A stretch of DNA of 64,000 nt from Cronobacter universalis NCTC 9529 (lineage in GTDB: Bacteria > Pseudomonadota > Gammaproteobacteria > Enterobacterales > Enterobacteriaceae). This document shows, piece after piece, positions 20,894 to 29,674 of this stretch. The position numbers were made by a program, and so were the translations under genes. The stretch covers positions 3,968,001-4,032,000 of the forward strand of contig NZ_CP012257.1 of assembly GCF_001277175.1 (NCBI RefSeq), given 5' to 3'. Position 1 is the first letter of the stretch. Each line of letters begins with the position of its first letter. The notes beneath the pieces were generated by a model. It was not told where the DNA came from, made no database searches, and was given only the letters and a program-made list of their open reading frames with translations.

Positions 20894-22000
20894 TTACGCC
20901 AGCTGACGCAGCATACGCCGCAGCGGCTCGGCAGCGCCCCACAGGAGCTGGTCGCCGACGGTGAACGCCGAGAGATACTCCGGCCCCATGTTGAGCTTGC
21001 GCAGGCGTCCGACCGGCGTGCTGAGCGTGCCGGTGACCGCCGCCGGCGTTAATTCACGCACGGTGATGTCGCGGTCGTTCGGCACCACTTTTACCCAGTC
21101 GTTATGGCCCGCCAGCAGCGATTCAATGGTGGCAATCGAGACATCTTTTTTCAGCTTCAGCGTAAACGCCTGGCTGTGGCAGCGCAGCGCGCCAATGCGC
21201 ACGCACAGGCCGTCTACCGGGATGGTCGATGCGGTGCCGAGAATTTTGTTGGTCTCCGCCTGGCCCTTCCACTCTTCGCGGCTCTGGCCATTATCGAGCT
21301 GTTTGTCGATCCACGGAATAAGCCCGCCCGCCAGCGGTACGCCGAAATTATCGACCGGCAGTTCGCCGCTGCGGGTAAGCTGCGTGACTTTGCGTTCGAT
21401 ATCGAGGATGGCGGAGGCCGGGTCGGCGAGTTCCGCCGCGACGTGCTGTTGCAGCAGGCCCATCTGGGTCAGCAGTTCGCGCATATGGCGCGCGCCGCCG
21501 CCGGAGGCCGCCTGATAGGTCGCCACGGACGCCCACTCCACCAGGTTTTCCGCAAACAGGCCGCCCAGCGACATCAGCATCAGGCTGACGGTGCAGTTGC
21601 CGCCGACAAAGGTTTTCACGCCTTTATTCAGCCCGTCGGCGATCACATGCTGGTTCACCGGGTCGAGGATAATAATGGCGTCGTCTTTCATGCGCAGCGA
21701 AGACGCCGCGTCAATCCAGTAGCCCTGCCAGCCGCTTTCACGGAGCTTTGGATAGATTTCGTTGGTATAATCGCCGCCCTGGCAGGTCACGATAATGTCC
21801 AGCGCCTTCAGCGCTTCCAGATCGTAAGCGTCCTGAAGCGTACCGCCGCCCTGCGCGCCAAAGGCGGGCGCGGGCTGGCCGAGCTGGGAAGTAGAGAAAA
21901 AGACAGGACGAATGGCGTCAAAATCGCGCTCTTCCACCATGCGTTGCATGAGTACAGAGCCGACCATACCGCGCCAGCCGATAAAACCAACATTTTTCAT
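20894..22000 (-). CDS. asd: Aspartate-semialdehyde dehydrogenase Asd
   Basis: Asd makes aspartate semialdehyde from aspartyl phosphate with NADPH, feeding lysine, diaminopimelate, threonine and methionine synthesis. The protein is 368 residues (367 in E. coli). The NADP-binding start [17 protein letters not shown], catalytic Cys in [12 protein letters not shown] and His in ALRCHSQAF are present. ATG 22000 matches the family; a 22-residue upstream extension is rejected. It is a single gene divergent from yhgN, with its own terminator. Confidence 0.98.
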   Translation of the reverse strand: MKNVGFIGWRGMVGSVLMQRMVEERDFDAIRPVFFSTSQLGQPAPAFGAQGGGTLQDAYDLEALKALDIIVTCQGGDYTNEIYPKLRESGWQGYWIDAASSLRMKDDAIIILDPVNQHVIADGLNKGVKTFVGGNCTVSLMLMSLGGLFAENLVEWASVATYQAASGGGARHMRELLTQMGLLQQHVAAELADPASAILDIERKVTQLTRSGELPVDNFGVPLAGGLIPWIDKQLDNGQSREEWKGQAETNKILGTASTIPVDGLCVRIGALRCHSQAFTLKLKKDVSIATIESLLAGHNDWVKVVPNDRDITVRELTPAAVTGTLSTPVGRLRKLNMGPEYLSAFTVGDQLLWGAAEPLRRMLRQLA

Positions 22001-22168
22001 AACCCGTGTTCCTGCGAGATGTGCTTTGTGTGCGTGACGGGAGAGCCCCGGAGATACTTTCACCATACAAAATGCAGCTAAAGTGGCAAGTGAAATTAAT
22101 CAATGATCGCCTGAACATCAGAAACAGAGCTAATCAGGCGTCACGTTTACTCTTATCAGGATGCTTTA

Positions 22169-22762
22169 ATGAATGACATTCTCTCCGCCGCCGTCCTGCT
22201 GATCCTGATTATGGATCCGCTGGGCAACCTGCCGATTTTCATGTCGGTGCTGAAGCATACCGAGCCGAAACGCCGTCGGGCGATTATGGTGCGCGAGCTC
22301 TTTATCGCGCTGCTGCTGATGCTTATCTTCCTGTTCGCGGGCGAGAATATCCTGGCGTTCCTGAATCTGCGCGCCGAGACCGTCTCTATTTCCGGCGGCA
22401 TTATTCTGTTCCTTATCGCCATCAAGATGATTTTCCCGAGCCACGAAGGCAACAGCACGGGCCTTCCCGCCGGTGAGGAGCCGTTTATCGTGCCGCTGGC
22501 GATCCCGCTGGTCGCAGGCCCGACGCTGCTCGCGACGCTGATGCTGCTGTCGCACCAGTACCCGAACCAGATGGGGCATTTAGTCATCGCGCTGCTGCTC
22601 GCCTGGGGCGGCACGTTTGTCATCCTGCTGCAGTCCTCGCTCTTTTTACGGCTGCTCGGCGAGAAAGGCGTCAACGCGCTGGAGCGCCTGATGGGGCTGG
22701 TGCTGGTGATGCTCGCCACCCAGATGTTCCTGGACGGTATTCGGGCATGGATGAAGGGTTAG
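22169..22762 (+). CDS. yhgN: MarC-family inner-membrane protein YhgN
   Basis: This 197-residue protein has six predicted transmembrane helices and is nearly identical in pattern to E. coli YhgN (UPF0056/MarC). Its role is not settled; earlier claims of antibiotic or amino-acid transport for the family are weak. Motifs include LILIMDPLGNLPIF and GGIILFLIAIKMIFP. It stands in the same place as in E. coli, between asd and the gnt genes, but here a toxin module follows 51 bases downstream. Confidence 0.95.
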   Translation: MNDILSAAVLLILIMDPLGNLPIFMSVLKHTEPKRRRAIMVRELFIALLLMLIFLFAGENILAFLNLRAETVSISGGIILFLIAIKMIFPSHEGNSTGLPAGEEPFIVPLAIPLVAGPTLLATLMLLSHQYPNQMGHLVIALLLAWGGTFVILLQSSLFLRLLGEKGVNALERLMGLVLVMLATQMFLDGIRAWMKG

Positions 22763-22813
22763 GAACCCAAAACGCGATGTGCTAAAATTTATACAATAAC
22801 GGAGGTAGTTTTT

Positions 22814-23077
22814 ATGCCGAAAAATGCGTCTCCCAGCGTTGCCAGCAAGGTTCGCCACCTTGCTGCTGTTCATAATATTTCAGCCGGCTGCGACAGTACG
22901 AGCCGTATGGCGACAGCGATTACCCGTCTCGCTGGTGATACGGTAGTTCTGGATAACGTCGAGCAACTGCTCGTTAATCTCAAAAGAAAAGGCGTGCTGA
23001 CTAAAGCCGAAAGCTTGTCACTACAGGCTGATTATCTGGAAGAAAAGCGTCAGTCCAGAAGGAAAGTGCGTGCGTGA
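22814..23077 (+). CDS. Presumed antitoxin partner of Fic protein
   Basis: This 87-residue basic protein ends in EEKRQSRRKVRA. It follows a strong GGAGG ribosome site at 22801-22805 and overlaps the fic gene by four bases (GTGA), so the two are translationally coupled. I do not recognise the fold. The Fic-inhibiting motif (S/T)xxxE(G/N) found in class I antitoxins is not seen in it. The antitoxin role is inferred from size and gene order only. Codon use is less GC-rich than that of the flanking core genes, which suggests acquisition by transfer. The pair has no counterpart at this place in E. coli. Confidence 0.65.
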   Translation: MPKNASPSVASKVRHLAAVHNISAGCDSTSRMATAITRLAGDTVVLDNVEQLLVNLKRKGVLTKAESLSLQADYLEEKRQSRRKVRA

Positions 23078-23823
23078 TCTTCGATCCTTTCGGTGACTTC
23101 GAAAAAGCAGGTTACTTACAAAATACCTTAGGGTTGAAAGACCCTGGTGACGTAAAGCAATTCGAGCATTTCGTTTTTGAACTGGGGATCGAAGAAGCGC
23201 TCCAGTTTCTGGCTGAGCAAACCACCCTCGATTACGCTGCTATTTTAAAGGTTCACGAGATTCTTTTTTCTGGCTTTTATCCCTGGGCGGGCCACGATCG
23301 CTATGAGCTTGTGCCGGATCTCGCCATCTTTAAAGGAAGCGCGGAAAATCCCCGCCATACGGTCTTTGCGCATCCGAAGGAGATTAAGCGTGCTGTCGAT
23401 TATGCGTTGCAATTAGCCTCTGACAGTAACCGGTTCAGGAAACGACCAGGGGAAGTGATGGGCGCGCTGGCGCTGGCGCATCCTTTTCTCGACGGTAATG
23501 GCAGAACGCTTTTGCTGTTCTATATGGAACTCTCTTACCGTGCGGGTTTCTCCATTGACTGGTCGAGAACCCACAAAGATGATTACCTGCTCGCGCTGAG
23601 CACTGAAATTGACGACCCGAGCAAAGGCTGTCTCGATCGTTATTTACAACCCTTTGTGGTGGATATTTCCAGCCGCGACGACTGGCCTGAAATGATTGGC
23701 GGCATTAAAGGGCTCGATGGTCTGGATAAAGAAGATATGACTTATCACAGTCTGGACGACCCTGAAATACAAAGCCTCTATCTGACGAAAAAGTATTACT
23801 TTTCAGAGTCTGGCGAAAAGTAA
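23074..23823 (+). CDS. Fic-domain toxin / adenylyltransferase
   Basis: The 249-residue protein carries the full Fic active motif HPFLDGNGR at residues 136-144, preceded by the substrate-docking flap region around AIFKGSAENPRHTVF. It should transfer a nucleotide moiety (usually AMP) to a target protein; the target is unknown. GTG 23074 overlaps the stop of the upstream 87-residue gene. No (S/T)xxxE(G/N) inhibitory helix is apparent within the protein. Composition is lower in GC than the neighbouring genes. It is different from both E. coli Fic and the Doc toxin at 37.5 kb. Confidence 0.9.
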   Translation: MIFDPFGDFEKAGYLQNTLGLKDPGDVKQFEHFVFELGIEEALQFLAEQTTLDYAAILKVHEILFSGFYPWAGHDRYELVPDLAIFKGSAENPRHTVFAHPKEIKRAVDYALQLASDSNRFRKRPGEVMGALALAHPFLDGNGRTLLLFYMELSYRAGFSIDWSRTHKDDYLLALSTEIDDPSKGCLDRYLQPFVVDISSRDDWPEMIGGIKGLDGLDKEDMTYHSLDDPEIQSLYLTKKYYFSESGEK

Positions 23824-23851
23824 AAAGGGCTTCCGACAGGAAGCCCTTTTT
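23822..23851. terminator. Bidirectional terminator between fic and gntU
   Basis: AAAAAGGGCTTCC and GGAAGCCCTTTTT form a perfect 13-bp stem around GACA, directly after the fic stop and 9 bases before the gntU stop. It should end transcription from both sides. Confidence 0.9.
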
Positions 23852-23860
23852 GATAGTGAT

Positions 23861-25201
23861 TCAGGAAAGCAGCGTAAACGCAATCATCCCGACAATCGCG
23901 CCGGTGGTGCCGAGCAGCGTTTCCATCATCGTCCAGGTCTTGAGCGTTTGCGCTTCGGTGGCGCCGGTGAACTTACCAAACAGCCAGAAACCGGCGTCAT
24001 TGACGTGGCTGACCACAATCGAGCCGCCTGCGATGCAGATAGACAGCGCGGCAAGCTGCGCGCCGGAGAAGTGCAGTTGTTCGATAACCGGCATCACCAG
24101 GCCTACCGCCGTCAGACAGGCGACGGTCGCGGAGCCCTGAATAATGCGCACCGCGGCGGCCAGCACAAAGCAGGTCAGCGCAATCGGCAGGCCCATGCCG
24201 GTCAGCGCGCCGCCGAGCGCCGGGCCGACGCCGGAATCCACCAGCACCTGTTTAAACACGCCGCCTGCGCCAATCACCAGCAGAATAATGCCCGCCGGTT
24301 GCAGCGCCTGGCCGCAGATTGCCATAACTTTCTCTTTTTCCATCCCCTGCCGGCGCGCCAGACCATAAATCGCCACCAGACAGGCGACCAGGATCGCGGT
24401 AAACGGGTGGCCGATAAACTGCAGCCATTCGTAGAGCGTTGAGCCTTGCTCGGTAAAACGCGCGGCGATGGTTTTCAGGCCCACCAGCACCAGCGGCAGC
24501 AGAATGAGCGAGAGGCTGAAGCCGAAGGACGGCAGTTTGCCTTCGCCGAGGTGTGGTTCGCTGATGTCGTCAGGTATATGCAGCTCCACATGGCGGCTGA
24601 TGAAGTTACCGAAAAGCGGCCCCGCCACCAGCATGCCAGGGATAGCCGCGCACAGGCCGATTAAAATCATCCAGCCAAAATCGGCGTGCATCTGCGAGGC
24701 GAGCAGCATCGGCGCAGGCCCCGGCAGCAGAAACGCCGCGGCGGCCGCGACGCCCGCAAACAGCGGGATCACAAGCTTCACAAGATTGGTGCCGGTGTGA
24801 CGCGCCATAGAGAACGCGACGCTAATCAGCAGCACAATCGCCACTTCGAAAAACAGCGGCAGCGCGCAAATCAGGCCCGCCAGTCCAATCGCGTAGTGCG
24901 CGCGGCTGTGGCCGAAGGATTTCAGCATCTTGACCGCAATCTGATCGACCGCGCCGGTTTCATGCAGGATTTTGCCGAACATCGCTCCCAGCGCCACCAC
25001 CACGGCCAGAAAGCCGAGCGTGCCGCCCATGCCTTTTTCCATCGTGGAGGCGATTTTATCGAGCGGCATCCCGGAGAAAAGGCCGGCGCCGATGGACACC
25101 ACCATCAGCGCGACAAAGGCGTGCATACGCGCCTTCATTACCAGAAACAGCAGAAGTAAAACGGACCCTACTGCCGTTAACACGAGGGTTAATGTATTCA
25201 C
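23861..25201 (-). CDS. gntU: Low-affinity gluconate transporter GntU
   Basis: GntU imports gluconate by proton symport (GntP family). It has 446 residues, the E. coli length, with about 12-14 membrane segments and the family blocks LPLFFEVAIVLL, AAAFLLPGPAPMLLA and SHVNDAGFW. It lies 3 bases after gntK in a gntKU operon. Control by GntR is expected through the operators at 25765-25794. Confidence 0.96.
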   Translation of the reverse strand: MNTLTLVLTAVGSVLLLLFLVMKARMHAFVALMVVSIGAGLFSGMPLDKIASTMEKGMGGTLGFLAVVVALGAMFGKILHETGAVDQIAVKMLKSFGHSRAHYAIGLAGLICALPLFFEVAIVLLISVAFSMARHTGTNLVKLVIPLFAGVAAAAAFLLPGPAPMLLASQMHADFGWMILIGLCAAIPGMLVAGPLFGNFISRHVELHIPDDISEPHLGEGKLPSFGFSLSLILLPLVLVGLKTIAARFTEQGSTLYEWLQFIGHPFTAILVACLVAIYGLARRQGMEKEKVMAICGQALQPAGIILLVIGAGGVFKQVLVDSGVGPALGGALTGMGLPIALTCFVLAAAVRIIQGSATVACLTAVGLVMPVIEQLHFSGAQLAALSICIAGGSIVVSHVNDAGFWLFGKFTGATEAQTLKTWTMMETLLGTTGAIVGMIAFTLLS

Positions 25202-25204
25202 GAC

Positions 25205-25732
25205 TTACTCGCCTTTATTGATAAGCGCGATCGTGCTGTCGATAACGTCGTCGAGCGACTGGTTAATATCCACAAACAGCACATCTTTTTCATCTTCCTG
25301 CGGGGCTTCCAGCGCCTCGAACTGGGTGACCAGCATTTGCGGCTTGAAGAAGTGCCCTTTGCGCGCGCGCAGGCGGCTTTCAATCACTTCAAAATCGCCT
25401 TTCAACCAGATGAAAGAGAGGTTCGGGTTGCCGCTGCGCAGGATGTCGCGATAGCGTTTTTTCAGCGCCGAGCAGACGATGAGCGACACTTTGTTGGTGC
25501 GCTGCATGGCGAAGGCGGCGTCGTTAAGCGCCTGCAACCACGGCGTGCGGTCATCATCGTTCAGCGGATCGCCCGCCGCCATTTTCATAATGTTGCGGCG
25601 CGGATGCAGAAAGTCGCCATCGAGGAACGCGGCTTTCAGACGGTGCGCGACTTCGCTGGCGACAACGGATTTCCCGCTGCCGGAAACGCCCATCAGGATA
25701 TAAATATGGTGATCATGATTGGTCGTGCTCAT
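25205..25732 (-). CDS. gntK: Gluconokinase GntK
   Basis: GntK phosphorylates gluconate to 6-phosphogluconate in the cytoplasm. It has 175 residues, the E. coli length. The P-loop GVSGSGKS lies near residue 15-22, with DGDFLHP and CSALKKRYRD downstream. It is the first gene of gntKU, and two overlapping GntR operators lie just upstream. Transporter and kinase together deliver gluconate to the Entner-Doudoroff and pentose phosphate pathways. Confidence 0.97.
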   Translation of the reverse strand: MSTTNHDHHIYILMGVSGSGKSVVASEVAHRLKAAFLDGDFLHPRRNIMKMAAGDPLNDDDRTPWLQALNDAAFAMQRTNKVSLIVCSALKKRYRDILRSGNPNLSFIWLKGDFEVIESRLRARKGHFFKPQMLVTQFEALEAPQEDEKDVLFVDINQSLDDVIDSTIALINKGE

Positions 25733-25764
25733 TGCAGTACTCCCCTGGCAAAGGCATTACGGAT

Positions 25765-25794
25765 AATGTTACGGGTAACTGTTAACGGTAACAT
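25765..25794 (-). promoter_or_regulatory. Overlapping GntR operators of gntKU
   Basis: ATGTTACGGGTAAC (25766-25779) and GTTAACGGTAACAT (25781-25794) are both close to the GntR palindrome ATGTTACCNGTAACAT. They lie 33-62 bases upstream of gntK, a position suited to repression. Confidence 0.75.
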
Positions 25795-25797
25795 TGT

Positions 25798-25858
25798 CTG
25801 GCTCACACTGAAAATTAGCAATTTCCGCAGGCTCTCAGCATGAATAAGTGTGAGCCAG
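25798..25858. repeat. 12-bp inverted repeat between gntR and gntK
   Basis: CTGGCTCACACT (25798-25809) and AGTGTGAGCCAG (25847-25858) are perfect inverted copies 37 bases apart. Each contains a TGTGA half-site, so the arms may be CRP contacts for gntKU; the right arm continues as TGTGAGCCAGTTCAAA, near the CRP consensus. No T-tract follows, so a terminator is less likely. Confidence 0.6.
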
Positions 25859-25873
25859 TTCAAATTTGTGGGA

Positions 25874-26869
25874 TTAAATAGAGCCGCCAGGCGAGAGCGT
25901 AAAACCAAGATCGAGCATTTGCGGAGCGACCGTTTCGCCGCGGATACGCGCCAGCAGACGCTCGGCGCCGATGCGCCCCATGCGTTCGCGCGGCGTAAGC
26001 ACGCTGGCGAGCTGCGGCTCCATCACCTGGCCGATATCGTGGCCGTGAAAACCGGCAATCGCCATGTCATCAGGAATGCGCAGGCCCAGACGCTGGCACT
26101 CAAACGCGGCGCCGATCGCCAGATCGTCATTGGTGCAAAAGATGCTGTCGAGCTGCGGATATTCCCGGCGCGCCTGGCGCAGCAGTTCGCTGCCGGTCGA
26201 GAAAGACGAAGAGTGTTCCACCATCACGCTGTAGGGCGTCAGGCCCGCGTCCAGCATCGCCTGCTCGTAGCCCTTCTGTTTCATGATGGTGCGCTCGTCG
26301 AGACGCGCGCCGAGATACGCGACGTGGCGATGGCCTCGGGCGATGATGGCCGCCGTCATCTGGCGGGCGGCGTCAAAGTTATCAAACCCCACGGCGATAT
26401 CCAGACACGGCGAGACGCTGTCCATCAGCTCCACCACCGGAATGCCCGCCACTTCAATCATCTTGAGCGTGCGCGGCGTGTGGTTACGCTCGGTTAAAAT
26501 CAGCCCGTCGATATTCCAGGAGAGCATCGACTCCAGGCGCTCCTCTTCCAGCTCCGGCTTATAGCCGTAGTGGGCGAGCATAGTCTGGTAGCCGTGCGCG
26601 TCGATAACGCTTTCGATACCGCGCAAGACTTCGGCGAACACCTGGTTGGTCAGAGAGGGCAGCAGCACGCCGATGGCGCGGCTGGTCGCGTTGGAGAGAA
26701 TATCCGGCGCGCGGTTGGGAATGTAGCCAAGCTCATCCAGCGCCGCCGCGATTTTGCTGCGCAGCGCCAGCGAGACTTGCTCGGGGTTGCGCAGGTAGCG
26801 GCTGATGGTCATTTTGGTCACGCCGACGCGATCGGCCACATCCTGAAGTACCGGTCTTCTCTTTTTCAT
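25874..26869 (-). CDS. gntR: Gluconate operon repressor GntR (LacI family)
   Basis: This 331-residue LacI-type repressor has the E. coli length. The helix-turn-helix reads LQDVADRVGVTKMTISRYLRN at residues ~8-27, followed by the hinge and periplasmic-binding-like effector domain. It represses gntKU and related gluconate genes until gluconate binds. It is transcribed in the same direction as gntKU, with 141 bases between. Confidence 0.96.
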   Translation of the reverse strand: MKKRRPVLQDVADRVGVTKMTISRYLRNPEQVSLALRSKIAAALDELGYIPNRAPDILSNATSRAIGVLLPSLTNQVFAEVLRGIESVIDAHGYQTMLAHYGYKPELEEERLESMLSWNIDGLILTERNHTPRTLKMIEVAGIPVVELMDSVSPCLDIAVGFDNFDAARQMTAAIIARGHRHVAYLGARLDERTIMKQKGYEQAMLDAGLTPYSVMVEHSSSFSTGSELLRQARREYPQLDSIFCTNDDLAIGAAFECQRLGLRIPDDMAIAGFHGHDIGQVMEPQLASVLTPRERMGRIGAERLLARIRGETVAPQMLDLGFTLSPGGSI

Positions 26870-26973
26870 CGTCCTGAAGGGGGGATAAGGTCATGGGTAA
26901 TAACCAGTTTATCACGGACGTGCAACAACCTTCCCCTGTTTAGAGGAAGGTTGCGAGTGAGGTTAAGGATTTA

Positions 26974-27669
26974 TCAGACCGGCGGCAGATCGAACAGCAG
27001 GATTTCGCTGTCGCTGTCGGCGTGGATAGCAAGCGTCGCTTCATCCCAGATGGCCAGGCCGTCGCTGGTGGTCGCGCGGGTGCCGTTGATGGTCACATCG
27101 CCCTTCACGACCTGGATCCAGACGCGGCGGCCAGCGGCGGGCGCATACTCACCGTCTTCGCCATTCAGCAATGCCCAGCGCGACAGTTCCATATCCTGAT
27201 GCACTTTCAGCGAGCCGTCGCGGGCATCCGGCGACAGTACCAGCTGGCGGCCCCGGGCGGCGTCGAAGCGGCGCTGCTCGTAGCGCGGCTCAATGCCGTT
27301 TTCAGACGGAATGATCCAGATCTGGTACAGGCGCAGACGCTCGGTGGCGCTCGGGTTGTACTCGGAGTGGCGCACGCCGGTCCCGGCGCTCATTATCTGG
27401 AACTCACCGGCAGGCACCTGCTCTTTGTTGCCCATGCTGTCCTGATGCTCCACCGCGCCTTCCAGCACGTAGGTCAGGATTTCCATGTCTTTATGCGGGT
27501 GCGTACCGAAGCCCTGGCCTGCGTCGATCACGTCGTCGTTAATCACCCGCAGGGCGGAAAAGCCCATGAAATTCGGGTCGTAATAGTTAGCGAACGAGAA
27601 GGTGTGCCAGGAATCCAGCCAGCCGTGATTCGCATGACCGCGGTCGTTTGCTTTGCGTAAATAGATCAT
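26974..27669 (-). CDS. yhhW: Pirin-family quercetin 2,3-dioxygenase YhhW
   Basis: This 231-residue bicupin protein has the E. coli YhhW length. The metal-binding residues are visible in GTHPHKDMEILTYVLEG and GTGVRHSEYN. The E. coli protein has quercetinase activity in vitro, but its physiological substrate is unknown. It stands alone between gntR and yhhX. Confidence 0.95.
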   Translation of the reverse strand: MIYLRKANDRGHANHGWLDSWHTFSFANYYDPNFMGFSALRVINDDVIDAGQGFGTHPHKDMEILTYVLEGAVEHQDSMGNKEQVPAGEFQIMSAGTGVRHSEYNPSATERLRLYQIWIIPSENGIEPRYEQRRFDAARGRQLVLSPDARDGSLKVHQDMELSRWALLNGEDGEYAPAAGRRVWIQVVKGDVTINGTRATTSDGLAIWDEATLAIHADSDSEILLFDLPPV

Positions 27670-27743
27670 CGTGTACCCCCTTAGCGATTTGATGGGGTAA
27701 GTGTGGACCTGTTACGTTCGCGATCATAGAGGGTGAAAATTGA

Positions 27744-27780
27744 CTCCTCTGTTCAAATTTTGTGAACAAGAACAGAGGAG
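27744..27780 (-). terminator. Probable yhhX terminator
   Basis: CTCCTCTGTTC (27744-27754) pairs perfectly with GAACAGAGGAG (27770-27780), with a second small inverted repeat (GTTCA/TGAAC) inside the loop. On the minus strand it is followed by TCAATTTT. It begins 10 bases beyond the yhhX stop. Confidence 0.6.
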
Positions 27781-27790
27781 CCGGTATCCC

Positions 27791-28831
27791 TTATTTCGCA
27801 AGGGTTACCGTGGCGGGAGACGCCTGCTCGAAGCCGCGTTCGAGGATCTCGAGGTTAGTAAGCACATCAGATTCTCTGACATAATTCGGCGCGCCGTTGA
27901 CGAGGGTATCATAGAGCGCGTCATAGACGCGGCCATAGTCGCCCGCTTCCGGTTTAATCTCTTCACGCACCGTTTCGCCGCGCGCGTTGACATACTCCAG
28001 ATGGCCGATGCTCTCATCCGCGGCAAAGCCCGGCTCGCCCGGCATTATTCCGGCTTTCAGGCTGGTCTCCTGCTGGTCGATGCCATATTTGATAAACGAG
28101 CCCTTTTTGCCGTGGACGATAAATTTCGGGTAGTCGATTTTGACGTAGTGACTGGTTTTCACGATGGCTTTCAGATCGCCATAAAAGAGCTGCGCCTCGA
28201 AGGTGTCGTCCGGGTTCGCTTTGTTGCGCAGGCTGCGGATGTCATAGCTGACGTGATCGGGGCGGCCGAACAGCGAGATAATCTGATCCATCGTATGCAC
28301 GCCGAGCCCGAAAAACATGCCGTCTTCCGGCAGGCCGGGTTTGGTTTCCGCCTCGGGCCGGTAGTAGTCGAAATGGCTTTCGATTTCGACAATCTCGCCA
28401 AGCTTGCCGCTCTCAATCACTTTACGCGTGGTCAGAAAGCAGGAGTCAAAGCGGCGGTTCTGATACGGCGTGACCACAAGCCCTTTGCTCTTCGCCAGAT
28501 CCAGCAGCAGACGCGCGTCCGCGACGCTTGTCGTGAACGGTTTTTCCACCAGCACGTTTTTTCCGGCTTCCAGCGCGCGCTTCGCATAGTCAAAGTGGCT
28601 GTCGGCATGGGTGCAGATCACCACCAGTTTGACCGAGGCGTCGTTCAGGATGTCATCCAGATCGCTGGTGAAATGAATGTGCTGATAGCGCGGATGGCTT
28701 TCCAGCTCCGGTTTGGGGTGGCGACGGAAGATATGCGCGACGTGAAACGTCTCTTTGCGGTGTAAAACGTAGGGGAGATGGTAGCGGGTAGTGCTTTTGC
28801 CAAAACCAATAAAAGCGCAATTAATCGTCAT
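27791..28831 (-). CDS. yhhX: Gfo/Idh/MocA-family oxidoreductase YhhX
   Basis: This 346-residue NAD(P)-dependent oxidoreductase of unknown substrate has a Rossmann start (MTINCAFIGFGKSTTRYHLP) and the family EKP motif in NVLVEKPFTTS. ATG 28831 follows AAGGA at good spacing and matches E. coli YhhX (345 residues). A 52-residue upstream open extension runs through the ryhB RNA gene and is rejected. Confidence 0.95.
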   Translation of the reverse strand: MTINCAFIGFGKSTTRYHLPYVLHRKETFHVAHIFRRHPKPELESHPRYQHIHFTSDLDDILNDASVKLVVICTHADSHFDYAKRALEAGKNVLVEKPFTTSVADARLLLDLAKSKGLVVTPYQNRRFDSCFLTTRKVIESGKLGEIVEIESHFDYYRPEAETKPGLPEDGMFFGLGVHTMDQIISLFGRPDHVSYDIRSLRNKANPDDTFEAQLFYGDLKAIVKTSHYVKIDYPKFIVHGKKGSFIKYGIDQQETSLKAGIMPGEPGFAADESIGHLEYVNARGETVREEIKPEAGDYGRVYDALYDTLVNGAPNYVRESDVLTNLEILERGFEQASPATVTLAK

Positions 28832-28883
28832 TGCCCGGTCCTTTTTAAGAGTAACAGATGGCATTAACCATAGATTACAAGGC

Positions 28884-28980
28884 AAAAAAAAAGCCAGCAC
28901 CCGGCTGGCTAAGAAATACTGGAAGCAATGTGAGCAATGTCGTGCTTTCAGGATGATCCGTTGGGGTTCCCCCTGAACGC
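28884..28980 (-). ncRNA. ryhB: Iron-responsive small RNA RyhB
   Basis: On the minus strand between yhhX and yhhY, the place of E. coli ryhB, the conserved RyhB core is readable: CCTGAAAGCACGACATTGC followed by TCACATTGCTTCCAGTATT. It ends in the terminator hairpin AGCCAGC-CGGGT-GCTGGCT with a T-run. The 5' end is placed at 28980, six bases after a TATTAT -10 element. RyhB pairs through Hfq with mRNAs of iron-using proteins and lowers their expression when iron is scarce. The 5' stem-loop differs from E. coli, but the seed region is unchanged. Confidence 0.93.
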
Positions 28981-28983
28981 ATG

Positions 28984-29004
28984 GCAATAATAATCATTAT
29001 CATT
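28984..29004 (-). promoter_or_regulatory. Fur box over the ryhB promoter
   Basis: The plus strand reads AATAATAATCATTATCATT, which contains a near-perfect match to the Fur consensus GATAATGATAATCATTATC. It overlaps the ryhB -10 and -35 region, so iron-loaded Fur should shut off ryhB. Confidence 0.88.
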
Positions 29005-29142
29005 CGCATGTGTCCAGCCTTTTTTGAAAAAAATTTGGGAATTGACCGCCAGGAAAAAAGTACAGATGTTGAAGCGTATCTGGTACGTCGGGTAAGCCAC
29101 GCGCCCCCGCCGTCGAGCCTTCGACCACACAGGGAGCACGTT

Positions 29143-29640
29143 ATGAATGAGATAATCGTAAGACACGCGGAAGCAGAAGACGCGCAGGCGTTGCAGCAGA
29201 TCCACACCATGTCGGAAATTATCCATAACACGCTGCAAATCCCACATCCGTCGCTCGCCATGTGGCGCGACCGGCTCGGCGCGCCGCAGCCGGGGCGTCG
29301 TCAGCTGGTGGCGTGTATTGATGGCGAGGTCGTGGGGCACCTGGCCTTAACGGTGGAACAAAACCCGCGCCGCAGCCATGTCGCGACCTTCGGGATGAGC
29401 GTTCATCCCGGCTGGCGCAACCGCGGCGTGGCATCGGCGCTGCTGCGCGAAATGGTTAATCTGTGTGATAACTGGCTACGCATCGAGCGAATCGAGCTGA
29501 CCGTGTTTGTTGATAACGCGCCTGCGCTGGCGGTGTACCGTAAATTCGGGTTTGAGACGGAAGGCACGGGCAAGCGCTACGGCCTGCGCAACGGCGAGTA
29601 TGTGGATGCGTATTTTATGGCGCGGATGAAGGCGGGTTAA
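29143..29640 (+). CDS. yhhY: GNAT-family N-acetyltransferase YhhY
   Basis: This 165-residue GNAT enzyme (162 in E. coli) has the acetyl-CoA-binding block GWRNRGVASALLREM and NAPALAVYRKFGFETEGT. The E. coli protein acetylates some amino acids and antibiotic-related aminoacyl compounds; the main role is unclear. ATG 29143 follows AGGGAG and matches the family start MNEIIVRHAE. A longer open frame upstream crosses the ryhB promoter and is rejected. Confidence 0.94.
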   Translation: MNEIIVRHAEAEDAQALQQIHTMSEIIHNTLQIPHPSLAMWRDRLGAPQPGRRQLVACIDGEVVGHLALTVEQNPRRSHVATFGMSVHPGWRNRGVASALLREMVNLCDNWLRIERIELTVFVDNAPALAVYRKFGFETEGTGKRYGLRNGEYVDAYFMARMKAG

Positions 29641-29674
29641 TAGTTCCCGCGCCGTTTCTGGGGTGGGTAAATCC

